A DNA stretch of 64,000 nt, from positions 310,001 to 374,000 of the forward strand of contig JBAMDO010000011.1 of assembly GCA_037074765.1 (NCBI GenBank), read 5' to 3'. Source of the stretch: Mansonella perstans. Taxonomy: Eukaryota; Nematoda; Chromadorea; Rhabditida; Onchocercidae. The stretch's first letter is position 1. Every line of letters begins with the position of its first letter. Under the pieces are notes generated by a model that was not told where the DNA came from, searched no databases, and was given only the letters and a program-made list of their open reading frames with translations. Shown piece by piece: positions 48,701-60,890 of the stretch. A program made the translations under genes and the position numbers.

Positions 48701-51700
48701 ATTTTTTTTTTCTTTCTAATATTGCCATGTAAATGATTTCTTATTTTAATTTAATTTTCCGATTAAAATCATTCATCATGCGAGAGAACAAACAATTTCC
48801 TACTAATTTTTCTTCCTCTCCCTCTTCTCTCCTCATACCACTCTATCTTTATCGTTTTCTCTTTTACACTCGTATATTGTTTTTTTTTTTTTTTTTTTTT
48901 TTCATGCATTTTAAATTTCACAATTATTTTCATGCACTTTAAAAAAAAAATTCCGATTTTTATTATGAATGAATGAAAAAAAAAATTTTGAAAAAATGGA
49001 TGAGAAATTTGATCGTTTTGATTTTTTTATTGGCTTTTTTCATTAATTCATTTTTCGTTCATACAAAGCATTTTTATTCATTTTCTCATCGATTTTCAAA
49101 AAATTATAATTATTTTCGAACAATTTCATTTTTCATTTTTTCTTTTCCAATTTTAACTTGTTTAACATTTTTGAACAAATTTCAATATCATTGAATTTGA
49201 CAGTGAAATGGTAACAATATTAATTGCTTACATCTATTAATCAAACAAAATTACTGTTTCAGTTTTAAAAATTTTAAATTTAACTGGGTTTAGACGAAAG
49301 AAGTAATAGCTAGAAGATGAAATTTTAGCAATGAAATGAGACGAACATTTTAAAATTCACATTCCTCATAAAAGTTTAACTAATATCAATGTTAATTAAT
49401 TAATTGTGCAATTTAATATTACTGCTAAGTCATTCCTCTACAATATGTTGTGAAAAAATTAAATTCCAGACATTTGCAAATTGAAAGCGTTAATTAAAAT
49501 AATTTCGCCCAATCCAAATTGCCAGCAATTCCAAACGATCGGCCATAGCTTAAACATTCTATTTGATTAATGTTTTTGGACAAATTTTTGATGAAATTTA
49601 ACAAATTTTCATTTCCATATTAAATAAAATTAAATTTCGAGAATTTGGGAAAAGAATTTGCTCTTTTTTTTTTAAATTGATTATTAATTAACATACTATA
49701 TTACAAGTGCTGATTAAATTAATTACACTTTGTAGCACTTATCAAACAACAAAGTAATTCCTGTACACTTTCCAGTTTTTCATTCTCTATCGTTTATTTA
49801 CTTTTATTTAAAGTGAAAAGATGAACGAAAATGAAATGGAAAAATGTATGGGAAGAAATTTTCGGGAAATAATTAATTTACAGCAATGTTCTAGAGTAAC
49901 CAGTATGTGTTATTTTTTGAGATGGCAAAGAAAATTTGTTTTATTTTATTTAAACACTTAAATAATTTATTGCAATTTGCCTTTTCCAATTAAACACAAG
50001 CAACAAGATTTAATAATCTTAAAAGCAATGAATTTTTGATTGAACAATAAAATTTATTTCGTTTTTTTCTTCTCTTTCCATCAACATCGCATTTTTGTAG
50101 TATTTTTAATTGAAATAATTTTACAATTTCTAATACTTTTGCACTATTTCAATTTCTGATTTCTTGCACTTTTTTGCATTAATTCAATTTCGATTTTGAT
50201 TTTTTGCATTAATTGCCTTTTTTCTTTTTCATTTTTAATTAATTTTTCGACGTTTGTTTTGCTTTTATTATTATTTGCCCTTCTCAAAGTATAATTTGAT
50301 TTGTTTTTTGGTATTTATAACAAAAAAAAATTTTTTCGTCATTCTTTCTTGCTTTCTTTTACATTTCGGAAATTTTTAAAAATTTTCATTTAAAAATTTT
50401 CTATTTTTTTTCCTTTTATTTATTTTGTAAACTTTTGTAAAAATCAATTTTTGATTTCATTTTTTTCTTTTTTTTTTTTTGGAACTGATTGTTCGCTGAT
50501 GCATTGAAATTTACTAAATTCAGCAAAAATACAAATCTTGATTTACTTTTTTTTCAGTAAATTAAGATTTGTATAATTACTATTCAATCATTTCTTTTAT
50601 GGCAGTGTCTCTTAAATTTAATTGGATAATTATGATAGCATTTGAAAATAAAGTTTTTTTTATTGCTTAGGAAAATATTTAAATTAGACGAATGGCGATT
50701 AATATATATAATAAGCTTAGATTGAAATAGCAAATGTTCTGCACTGAAAAACCACTGCTGTGACCTTTGGTCAATCGTAAGCTTCTTTAACCTTTTTATA
50801 AGCTTCTTTAGTGTATGAATGTTTGATAAATTACTTTTTTAATAAATTATTCGAATGAAGGAAATAGGGTAGCATTTTGATATAACCAGAAGAGAATCGA
50901 AGGGAAATTCGAACAAAACTTTTATTGATGCATTTCCTAATTAAATATGTTCCGTTTTTTTTTTCCTCTAAAATTTTATTCATTATTTCACCGATACGAT
51001 CGAATTTGTCTCTTTTGAAATTTGAAAATTGCTGTTTTATTTTGAAACATTTTTTCTTTTTTCAAAATTTTTAATCGCTTTTTTTTAGGAAAAAATTCCT
51101 TCAATGAAGCGAAAATTCATTAAATGAAAATTTGCGCATACAATTTCAAATAAAAGTTTTGAAATGAATGAATGACATTCGAGCTGTCAAAGAAATTTTT
51201 ACTTATTTTTTTTCAATCAATAAAAGCATCTTTTCATGTATCATCGTGATTGGCAGATTTGTTTGCATTCATTTATTGATATTTAATTGAATTAAATTGG
51301 TAGTTGGCAGAAAAGTTAAGAAGAGAAGTTAACAGAAAAAGAAATGAACGAATGAAATTGAATTAGTTTAACAAAAAGGCTGAATTTTTTATTCACTTAT
51401 TCATTTCTTGAAGACTTTGATGATATTGATAGTGACAATGGTGACATGTAAGTATTAAGTAATTACTAAATACATCTAATTAATACCAATTAATGAAACT
51501 TTGAATGCTACACAAATATTAAGTGATTGCTATTGAAATCAAATTAACAGAACTTGATGTGCTATCATTTATTAAGGGTAAATAATGCTCAAAATAGTAA
51601 CTCCAAGTTGTATTTTTTTCGTTCACTCAACCGGAATTCCAGCCGTTTTTTTTCTGAAAAAAATTCGAGAAATATTACCATTTTAAAATTGAACTTAAAA

Positions 51701-54203
51701 CTTCTGACTTGTTTGATAATTAATTTCTTGAAAGCAACTTTCTCTCTTTTTTTTTTTGTTTGTTTTATTGACTTAATGGATTATAATTAAATGATAAATT
51801 TCACTTGCTTATTAATAATATTTCAGTTATTACAAAATTGAAAATACTGTCATTTTTAAAACCGATTTTAAGAAACGGAAAGATGCGAAAAAGTAAAGAA
51901 AAATGTTAAAAAATGGAAAGATATATTTTCAACTTAAATCTGTTAAATTAATTTTTTTTTCTCTTCACTTACAGCTTGTTTAATATTTAATAGTATTTTA
52001 GGAATTTAGAGATGATAGTTTTCTTCATTTTTAAGAATTGTAATATTTCACGAAACTCTTTTCATGTCTTTGACGTAAGTTATCTTTTCCTCCTTTTTTT
52101 TTTTATTATTATTATTATTTTCAGTTAACAATTGTCATCATAATATATGTATAAATAGGATAATATGTTTGAAATTATGAAATGATTGATAGTTCAATCG
52201 TCAGATCCTGAAAGTATGAAATGATATCATCGATAATTTTTAATTGTGAAGTGTAGTAGCACAGAGAACAGTTAATGGATGACACATCAAAAATGTCACC
52301 TTAAGAATGTTGATATGACAAAATCCGGCATAACACGCTTGACATTCAAAAAATCTTTTAATGTGAGCGCAATTGTCTCCATTGCATATAATCAATTGCT
52401 AGTTTATCAAAAATAAACTTTTAGTATTTCAAAACAATTTATTAGTTGAATTTCAAATTTATATTTTTAAAATTTTCCATTAATTCAAATTTATTCATCG
52501 ATTTTTCATTAATTTTCTGTCTTTTTTTCGATAGTTATCAGTAATTAGCATAGATTATAATTAAATTCGTTCATTAAATATGACAGTTAATGGTAGTACT
52601 AATATAATCAGTTACTCTAATTACTTTAGCATCTCTAATTTCATTATTTGTTTCGTAGTTTATAAATTAATGTATTTGTTAAATATATTTTATGAACAAT
52701 CTTATCGAGTATTATTTTCGTATATTTGAGAAGAAAATTTTTTTTTTTGAAAATTTTAAATTTGCCAATAGAATTAAGTCTTCAAGAAGTTTTCATTTTT
52801 AGCAAATTAATACTAATATATTTCCAATTAATTAAAATATTAGGAATTCATTTTGCATCACTTTACACGTTTGTTTGCCTTAATCATTGCCATGAAATCA
52901 GTTTGTTGCAAATTCATCTTTTAATTTCAATGAAAATTCTCAAAGTCTCTATGCTATTAATTACTACCGCTTTTCTTTGTTAGTATTGCAAGTTATTTAT
53001 GTTGTGAATGAAATCAATCATTGTTCAAATTGCTTTTTTTAAGAATTTAATTTTTTTAAGTAATTTTAGTTTTTTCAAGTAATTTTTAAGAATTTAATTA
53101 AAATGAGTTATTTTTAGGCCTGAAAGAAAGATTTGTGGTATGACTCATTTTGATGACGTCATTATCAATTAAAAAAAATTTATTTGCTAAAGCTTATGTT
53201 AACTAAATTTAATAGCTGTAAAATTACTGAGAAAGAATGGATCTGAATATTTTCGATGATAATTATATTACTTAACAAATTCCATTATTATATTTTAATA
53301 AGTATCAAAATTGACGTAATTCTGCAAAACTTTAAATAATTATAAAAAATCCAAAAAAAACCATTCAGCATTTGACATCATTAAGATTGATCATTTACAA
53401 ATCCAAATATTAATTTAGTACTTTTTTTGCTTTCTAAAATTTTTGCGACTTCAAATTATCATATTATTAATTTTGTCGCATGTTATGATGTGGATAAAGT
53501 CAGGAAGATGAAAAAGAAAATTACAGCACAAGATTGGCGCAGCACAAATTTAATTCATTTTGTTTTTCAATTTTCATTCTTTATCTTTTGAATATGCAAA
53601 GTTGCATTTTAATTTGCAGAAATTTTAAATAAATATAAGAAATTCGAAACATTTCATTTCTCATCTCATTTTGTCCAGTAGCAAATAGGGCCCAATCATT
53701 TGGCGCTTCTGTTCCCTTTTCTTATTTCCCCCTTTTTTTTTTAATATTTCCATTTCACTGAATTCTTACTACGAATGTAAACTCGATCTCAAGCTGAGTA
53801 GTTAGAAAAAAAAAAAAAAAAACTACGTAATAACGAAATGGAACAACTGTTAAATTCAAAAATTTTAACAAAAAAAATTTGAAAAAAAAAGTAAAGAGAG
53901 GAAAATTAGGAAATAATAATCGCTGTAACACAAATTTTTCACTGCTCATTTTTTTGTTAGTTTTCATTCACTTTAAATTTTATTTTATTTCTAAAATTTT
54001 TTTTTACTGGACCTTTTTTTTAAAAAAATTTTTAGAAGAAAAGTTTTGTGGGAGAGAAAGAAGATTAGAGAATTAATAAAAAACCTCAAAAAAAAAACCG
54101 AAAGACGAGAAAGAAAGTGAAATCAGAGAGTGAAAAAAAGGAGAAAGAAAAGTAAATTGATGCAAAAATCAGCTTTTTGGCTTTTGTCGGATTTTAATTG
54201 CAG
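45720..54203. other. Gene-free AT-rich low-complexity DNA
   Basis: About 8.5 kb dominated by poly(T)/poly(A) tracts (46625, 47951, 48170, 48880) and a GA run (48050-48070). There is an ATC-rich imperfect microsatellite at 47199-47275. A palindromic TGACC-TTT-GGTCA lies at 50761-50773. No supported exon was found. Confidence 0.5.
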
Positions 54204-54287
54204 GCTGTTAATTGTTGGTTCGTTGCGAAGTGATCTTGGCAGAAAGCCGCCGCCAGCCCTCCCCCATCAACTCATCAATTCAACAAA
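54204..54287 (+). CDS. Candidate isolated exon in a GC-rich island (tentative)
   Basis: A sharp GC-rich island in otherwise AT-rich DNA. It is preceded by TTTTAATTGCAG and followed by AAA/GTGAAA, so it can be read as an internal exon. In frame it gives LLIVGSLRSDLGRKPPPALP followed by HQLINST. The proline-rich piece is plausible coding sequence for a regulatory protein, and the segment could belong to the gene that opens at 63.8 kb, but nothing ties the two. The minus strand is also open for 21 codons. A conserved regulatory element rich in GCCGCC is an alternative. Confidence 0.28.
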
Positions 54288-55675
54288 GTGAAACGATTAT
54301 TTGAAGTCATTTTAAAAATTTGTTCAATTTCCCATTTCACAATCAAAAACCTCAACAACATGTTTTTTTTTTGGAATTTTATTAAATGTTCAAAAAAATC
54401 GTTCCTTTTTTAAAAAGAAAAAAATTTTAATTTACCAATTTTGATTTATTGGCGCTTTTGTCATGTCTAGAGCATTTGTTATCTGGCATGTCAGGGGTGT
54501 TACTACATCAATTCGTTACAAATGAAGAACACTTTATCATTCGCGGTTTTCTGGCCAATACGAAATACGAATTGTTATAATTATTTTCTCAGTGATTATT
54601 TTTAACTAATGGTATTAGAAGAAAGTAAATAATTGATTGATTTGTTGAAATAAATTCATTAATCAAATAAGTTAATTTAAATATTTGGTAGAAATGTTAG
54701 CTAGTATACTGTGATAACAAGATGAATTAACAAATTCGATTTTAAAAGTCATAATTGAATAATAAAAAAAAAAAGATAAAACTAAAATGCAATGATAATA
54801 TTAAAGTTAAATGTTAAGATTTTCTTAACTGTTAAATGTTAAGTTGAAAATTCTCTTTAAACATTTTATTTCAATTTGCCGACATAATTTGAAAGATCAT
54901 AGTTAGGTGTTAGAATTTTGAACTTCAGAAAATGAGAAGCGAAGGAATTTGTTTGATATCGGTGTTTTGGAATTTGAAACTTTGATTGAATTCATAAAAT
55001 CATTATAATAAAAAGTACCAACTGACTTTGTTGTTTACGACAAGATCGATAATGATTAAAATGACAAATTATTTTCATCTCTCAATAATTTCTTTTTAAA
55101 TTTAGATATTTTTAAAAAATAAATTATAACTTTGTTATGATTTGATAAATTTGGGATAATTTTATGAAAATTCAAAAGTATCAATTATTTATATATCAAC
55201 TATTAAATTATGACGAAGAACTGAAATGATTTCGATTCATTGTTTAAAATATGAACGACCAAATATTCTTTTGCAACTTGATCTGTTCAGGCTTTAGTTA
55301 ATTTAGAATATTAGTGATAAACATTAAATTTGTTCACATTAATTAGACTAATAAATGATTATTAATAATTAAATTAGTAAGCTATGTGCTTCATTTGTTT
55401 CCTCTTTCCCAATCTCTTCTTGTAATTTTTGAAATTTGAATTTTTGTACTTGAATAATATCATAATATCTTCTTACTGTGCAATACTACAGTATAAAATA
55501 GATTCGAATGATGTGATAAGATAATGAAATGATTTATCAAATTAGTAATAGCATACCAACATTTATCATATATGATAATGCTGACCAACAACAACATTGA
55601 CAATAATTATAAATAAAAGTAATGTTAACAATAATTCATAACAAACTATAGCATTGATATTAACGCTGCTGTTAA

Positions 55676-55802
55676 TTCTTACGTAACATAATGATATCAA
55701 TTGATATTAACAGCAATATTTGCAACACCTGACGATAATGTCAATAATAATGACAATCATGTTAATAATAATTTGCATATCAATCATTATGTTACGTAAG
55801 AA
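55676..55802. repeat. Perfect 20-bp inverted repeat carrying TTACGTAA in each arm
   Basis: The left arm TTCTTACGTAACATAATGAT (55676-55695) is exactly reverse-complemented at 55783-55802, with an 87-base loop. Each arm contains the palindrome TTACGTAA inside CTTACGTAAC, the consensus of PAR/CES-2/E4BP4-type bZIP proteins. A second palindrome, ATATCAATTGATAT, follows the left arm. The element could act as a paired binding site or form a hairpin; it may also be a remnant of a small foldback element. Confidence 0.8.
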
Positions 55803-58644
55803 AAGCCAATTTTTTATGAAGTGATCTGTTTGTTTATCCAAAATCTTAATAATCTGTTAGAGTTGCCGAACTTTCGCTACTCATTCTATTCAAGCAGTAA
55901 TCTTTCATATCAGTTCAATTATCATTTCAACTATCATTTTCATTCTCTTCACTATGTCTTTCACTCTTCCTCAGTGGGCATATCAAATAATTAGCTGAAT
56001 TTGCCTTTCTTTTATCATGTCTTTCTTTCTCTCTTTTTTAAATTGATCACCACAATCACTTATCATTTTTGATCGGCATGATAATATCATAGCTAACGAA
56101 AACAAAAATGTGTTTAAATTATTTGAAAAATATATTTTGATGAAATTGTTATGGACTTTTTTTTGCTTTAGAAAGATTTAAAAGATTAAAATTTTTGGTA
56201 AAAAATTTCAATTTGTTTTATATTTTGCGCCAAATTCAATTACCAACATCAACAATTATCAGTTATCACAACATTATCATAAGTGATTTTCGCAATATTA
56301 CTGTTTCAATATCAGTTCAGGAATACGAATTTGGCAAGTGAACAATATTTCTAAGGAAATACTTCAAGTGTAATCTAGAATATGATGATTTACGTACTTT
56401 TAAAAGATACAATAAATTTGTTTTTGATTATATTAATCAAACATCCAGGAAATAATACCAGGAAAAGCATGCACAACTTGTAGTGAATCAGAAGTTAAAA
56501 GAAATTAACTCGAAGTTAATATCAATTTAAATTGGTACGTTTCGTAATTTGCTTAATTTTAAGTATCACTTTTTTAAATTAACCCATCTGGTCTCCAATT
56601 TCATTCGTTTATTTCAATTTTTCATCGATTATAGTTTTATTATTGTATTTTTTTTTTTTTTTTTTTTTTGTTACATCAAACTGGAAATAGAAGAAACTTC
56701 CTGAAAAAGATAAGGAAACTTTTCGAAATGATTGTATGAAATATTTAAAGAGATGGTTGAATTCGAGCACGATGAACCCATTCTTGAAAATGATTGATCC
56801 AATTTGATTCCAAGTTGTCTATCGATCCATTTGATTATTAGAACAACTGATGCTTCACAATTTCTGAACGTCAATTAGAACTGATTTTTTTGTTCTTTTT
56901 AAAAGCAAACAATTTGCTTAGCGAAAAGTCAAAATGTTTTCCATTTCTTTTCATTCAAAATGTGTCCATGATTTCGATCACAAAATTTGATTTAGGCTAT
57001 TGCGGTAAGATATTCAATTTGGTTTCAAACTATTATTAGAAGTTATTTTGTGCCTTGTCACTTTTTTCAATGACAACTTTTTTCAAAAGTTTTTGAATAT
57101 AACTGAAATAAAATTGAAATTTGCAAAAGTTTTATCAATTAATAATGAATATAAAATGTTTGATATAGCAAACATATTAACAGTTACAAAAAGTTTTTTG
57201 GTAGTTTTGATAGCTTCTATTTGGCAAAGAGTTTCTGAAACAGACTCATCAATTTTTTTTCTGTGACTGTAAAGTGCAGCGATTAAAGTTTTATAAAACA
57301 ACAACAACCACAGCTATATTCTTTAATTTTACACGAAATTTTTGTAATTGTTCTAAAGCTTTGTTGCTTTTTACTATTTATGAAATACACATTTTATCTT
57401 ACTTGAATCATAGAATTGATCTGATTTGGAATTTGGTAAGCACTTAATTTTGATTAATTAATTGTACATCTAGTAATAAAGAAGAATTTAGGAACGCACT
57501 TATAGCATTTATCTGATACATATGGATTTAAGCTGCTAAATAGTTTCCATATTTAGTCTTATTTGAATATTTTTAGTCTTACTTTATCTTACTTGAATCA
57601 TAAAATGTATAGATAGATAAATGGATACTGGGCCTATTGCTGACTTCTTTGCCTCTCCATTAATGTGTCATGTCATTTAATTGATTACCATGTAAATTGA
57701 TAAATGTTGGCATATTTTTATTGCAATGGCCTTTTGCTTATTCATTTACTAAAAATATTTACACTTAATAATGGGTTTGATAAGTGGATTAGGGCGGAAA
57801 ACTTGGGGACACCATTAAGCTTTCAAACATAGCTATAACAATCTTCTAAGGAAATCATAATTCTGAACCTCACTATGGCTCCTCCTATTGATAGTCAATA
57901 AATTTGAATCAATTTTATAAAATTGTGGCCGCAATTTTTGATTAGGCAAATTTTTCTGCAATATCAATGATTTTGTTTGAGGGAAAATTTCATGATTTCA
58001 AATTAATAATTTTAAGATAAGATTTTCTTTTATCAATAATAATTGAATGTGAATATAGCAATCTACTCAATTATAATTTATCTACACCTGGAATTATTTT
58101 TAAATGTTTTTCATTAATCGTGTAGGATTTGAACATATTCTGGTTTGCTGAATAGCATAATTAATATTTGAGAATTTGTGAAATAGAACTCAAAAATTGA
58201 TTACATTTCTCCTAAGATTATTATTAATCATGACGAACAAGTATATTCAATATGAAAATAGTTTGAACACAATGTTCAGTTTTCAAACGTGTCAACTTGA
58301 CTATTATTTTTTTTTTTTGTTTGTTGACGAAAGATTAGAATAAAAGTGAAATGAAATTTAAGAACATTAGCGTAATTTATGAGATTGAAACAAATTTTAA
58401 ATTATTTTATTTATTACTTTTGTCAACAACAAATTTTCATTCAACACTCATATAAATTTAATAATTGAATTAATAAAAGATGTGCGAAACGAAAAAGTGC
58501 GAAATTTAAATAGTTTAAAAGAATTTTAATTTTGAAGATTCTTTCTTATATCTTATCTCATCCGATTGCATTTTCCTCGATGGCACTTGTTTGATTAACA
58601 AATATTAGGACACTCCACGATTGATTGTATCTATTGCTTCACTT

Positions 58645-58735
58645 CATTACTAATACTATTACTACTACTACTAGTACTACTACACTGCTACTATTGCTAC
58701 AACTACTGCATTAATGCTACTACTACTACATTTTT
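58645..58735. repeat. Imperfect (ACT)n array
   Basis: ACTACTACT with GCT/ACA interruptions over about 90 bases. Confidence 0.85.
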
Positions 58736-59189
58736 TCAACTATTCAGTTAATTAATATATTACCTAAATCATCTAATATTTCCAATAAACAGTATATAAA
58801 TATTGTTCCAATTATATAAAAATGAAATAGCTTTTTTATTACAATTATTGATTGATTATTGATCAAATATCACCTGTCAATTTTGTTTAATATTTTATGA
58901 CAAAGATGAAAATATTTAAAATTACACTCAATTCATTGAAAATATTAATTTATAATGATATAATTTTGTGTATCAGCTTTAATTTCATCACTTGGAACGT
59001 AAACGTTTTCATTTATTCTGTTAATGATCAAAGTTTGGATTAGTAATTATGGTATTAGTAATTGTAATTGCCATTGTCATACATATATTATAATGACAAT
59101 TGCAGTCAAGGATGAGGGTAGGTCAAATGAAATTATTCGGTCATTAAAGAAATACGATTTTTTTTTTTCAAACAGTTGAAAACATTTCT

Positions 59190-59262
59190 TTCCGTGACAA
59201 AATTTTCATTCAATCAGATCAATTAATTATTTCCGTGACAAATTTCCATTCAATCAGATCAA
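59190..59262. repeat. 41-bp tandem duplication
   Basis: TTTCCGTGACAAA(A)TTTTCATT/TTCCATT followed by CAATCAGATCAA occurs twice, at 59190 and 59231. Confidence 0.85.
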
Positions 59263-59397
59263 ATAATAATTTTCTTTTGACCTGTATTCTTATATGTTAA
59301 CGATCAATATGATCATCATTGCTGTTGCTCGATATTATTATTTATGTCATTTTCGTTAATCAATATTATTGTTATTGAAATTTTATAATTATTTGGT

Positions 59398-59455
<58 letters not shown>

Positions 59456-59480
59456 CCACCATCATCATCATCATCATTAT
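59398..59480. repeat. (TCA)n trinucleotide array
   Basis: About 27 TCA/CCA/TTA units. The poly-Ser frame at 59369-59566 is an artefact. Confidence 0.95.
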
Positions 59481-60699
59481 CGTTATCATTTACATCAAAT
59501 ATCACTATTATAAATGTTGCTATAATAGTTAATGAAATTCTTTTTATTGTCATAATTGATCACTAGCACATTATCATATTTTGTTATCATTGGAAAAAAT
59601 TTTTCCTGTGATATAAATTACATTAAATTAACTTATTTTAACTATGAGAATAAATTCCTCGCATAATTAATAATTTACTTATTATCTCTAGTTTAAATTG
59701 CCACGAAGTTATTCAATTAATTGATCAGATTAGTTATTTTGAAATTGATGTTGATTTTAATAGTCATGAAAAACTAATCCAATATTATATGCTTGATGTG
59801 CATCAGAAGAATAATGAGATCCAGAAAGCGTTCTCAAACTATACATCAAAATGAGCCAATCAATGATGAATTGTTGCTTTCAGTGCTTCAAGTTGTTTTA
59901 ATTCAATTTATCTTACAAGTTTGAAACATTCAAAAAAGAAAAAATGAAATGAAACGGAAAAAGAAATACATTTGATCTGATTTTTCAAGTGAAATTAATT
60001 ATCAAATGACAAATTCCAGGGATTTCTGTTAAAAATATTAATTATTGTATCTGAAAGATTGTGTTATCCTAACATCTCTTTTCTTACTAATTAATGATAT
60101 GATTTTTATCAACGCATCCATTGACTATGATCCAATGCATAATGTATTCTGATAAGTTATTCTATTATTTGCCATATTAACTGTGTAAAGTATTCACGAG
60201 AATAAATTTGAAATCATTTTTGATTAAATTTTCAACAGCACTTTCATACGTTGTCGAAAATTAGGCATCGTAAGGAAAGCATAATTGTCAAGCAACTAAT
60301 TATCAAGTAAATCATAATAATGATACGATATCAACAAATCAAAATTGTTGTTGCGTTTTTAAATTTAAGGCATAAAATAGAATGCCGGTTACTTGATAAT
60401 TATTGCAATGCATTTTATATTATCATGATACTATGGTCATATTTTTTCCAAATTTACTTCATTGATGCATGATATGATTTAAAGCTGACATTTTCAATCG
60501 CTTTATGACAGATAAAACCAGATGGATCCAGCAATCAATTGACAGATGATTGTTGCGAAAAAACTCTCTTCAAATCAATAAACTTTTAAAACTAGTTGTA
60601 GTTTTAATTATCATTTTAAATATTGTTCTTCCCTAAAAGGTTATTTGCCTAGTAGGATCATGAATGTTGTATATCCATTAACTTGACTGGGCTTGATTT

Positions 60700-60890
60700 G
60701 ATTTGACCTTTATTATAAGTGGCCATAAAACATTCATCATCTGCAAACAAAAGAAATATGTGCATATTGTCCTCATGGAAGAGAAAAGCAGCAGTTATAA
60801 TCCAGCTTCAAACGAATTATGGCTCCCTTATGATGCTTTTGCCATACTTTCTTCCGGGAATGGTGGTCTCGAAATATCGGCCATTTATTT
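60700..60890 (+). other. Coding-like island, possible isolated exon or relic
   Basis: GC content rises to about 40%. One plus frame has a protein-like composition: KKYVHIVLMEEKSSSYNPAS, then NELWLPYDAFAILSSGNGGL. The GNGGL string recalls the nucleotide-sugar pyrophosphorylase motif, but the rest does not match and no donor follows cleanly. A second frame is also open. It may be a relic of a gene, a real exon of an unplaced gene, or chance. Confidence 0.25.

Larger units (their letters stand above)
54288..60699. other. Gene-free AT-rich region with repeats
   Basis: Contains the 20-bp inverted repeat (55676-55802), a (CTA)n-like array (58645-58735), a 41-bp duplication (59190-59262) and a (TCA)n array (59398-59480). 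Overlapping open frames at 57048-57307 on both strands are AT-rich and unsupported. Confidence 0.5.

Noticed and set aside
57048..57307. Overlapping open frames on both strands
   Set aside because: Both are AT-rich with no homology, splice context or start context; one is probably chance and the other its antisense.
59369..59566. Poly-Ser open frame
   Set aside because: It is a translation of the TCA repeat; the flanks are ordinary AT-rich DNA.
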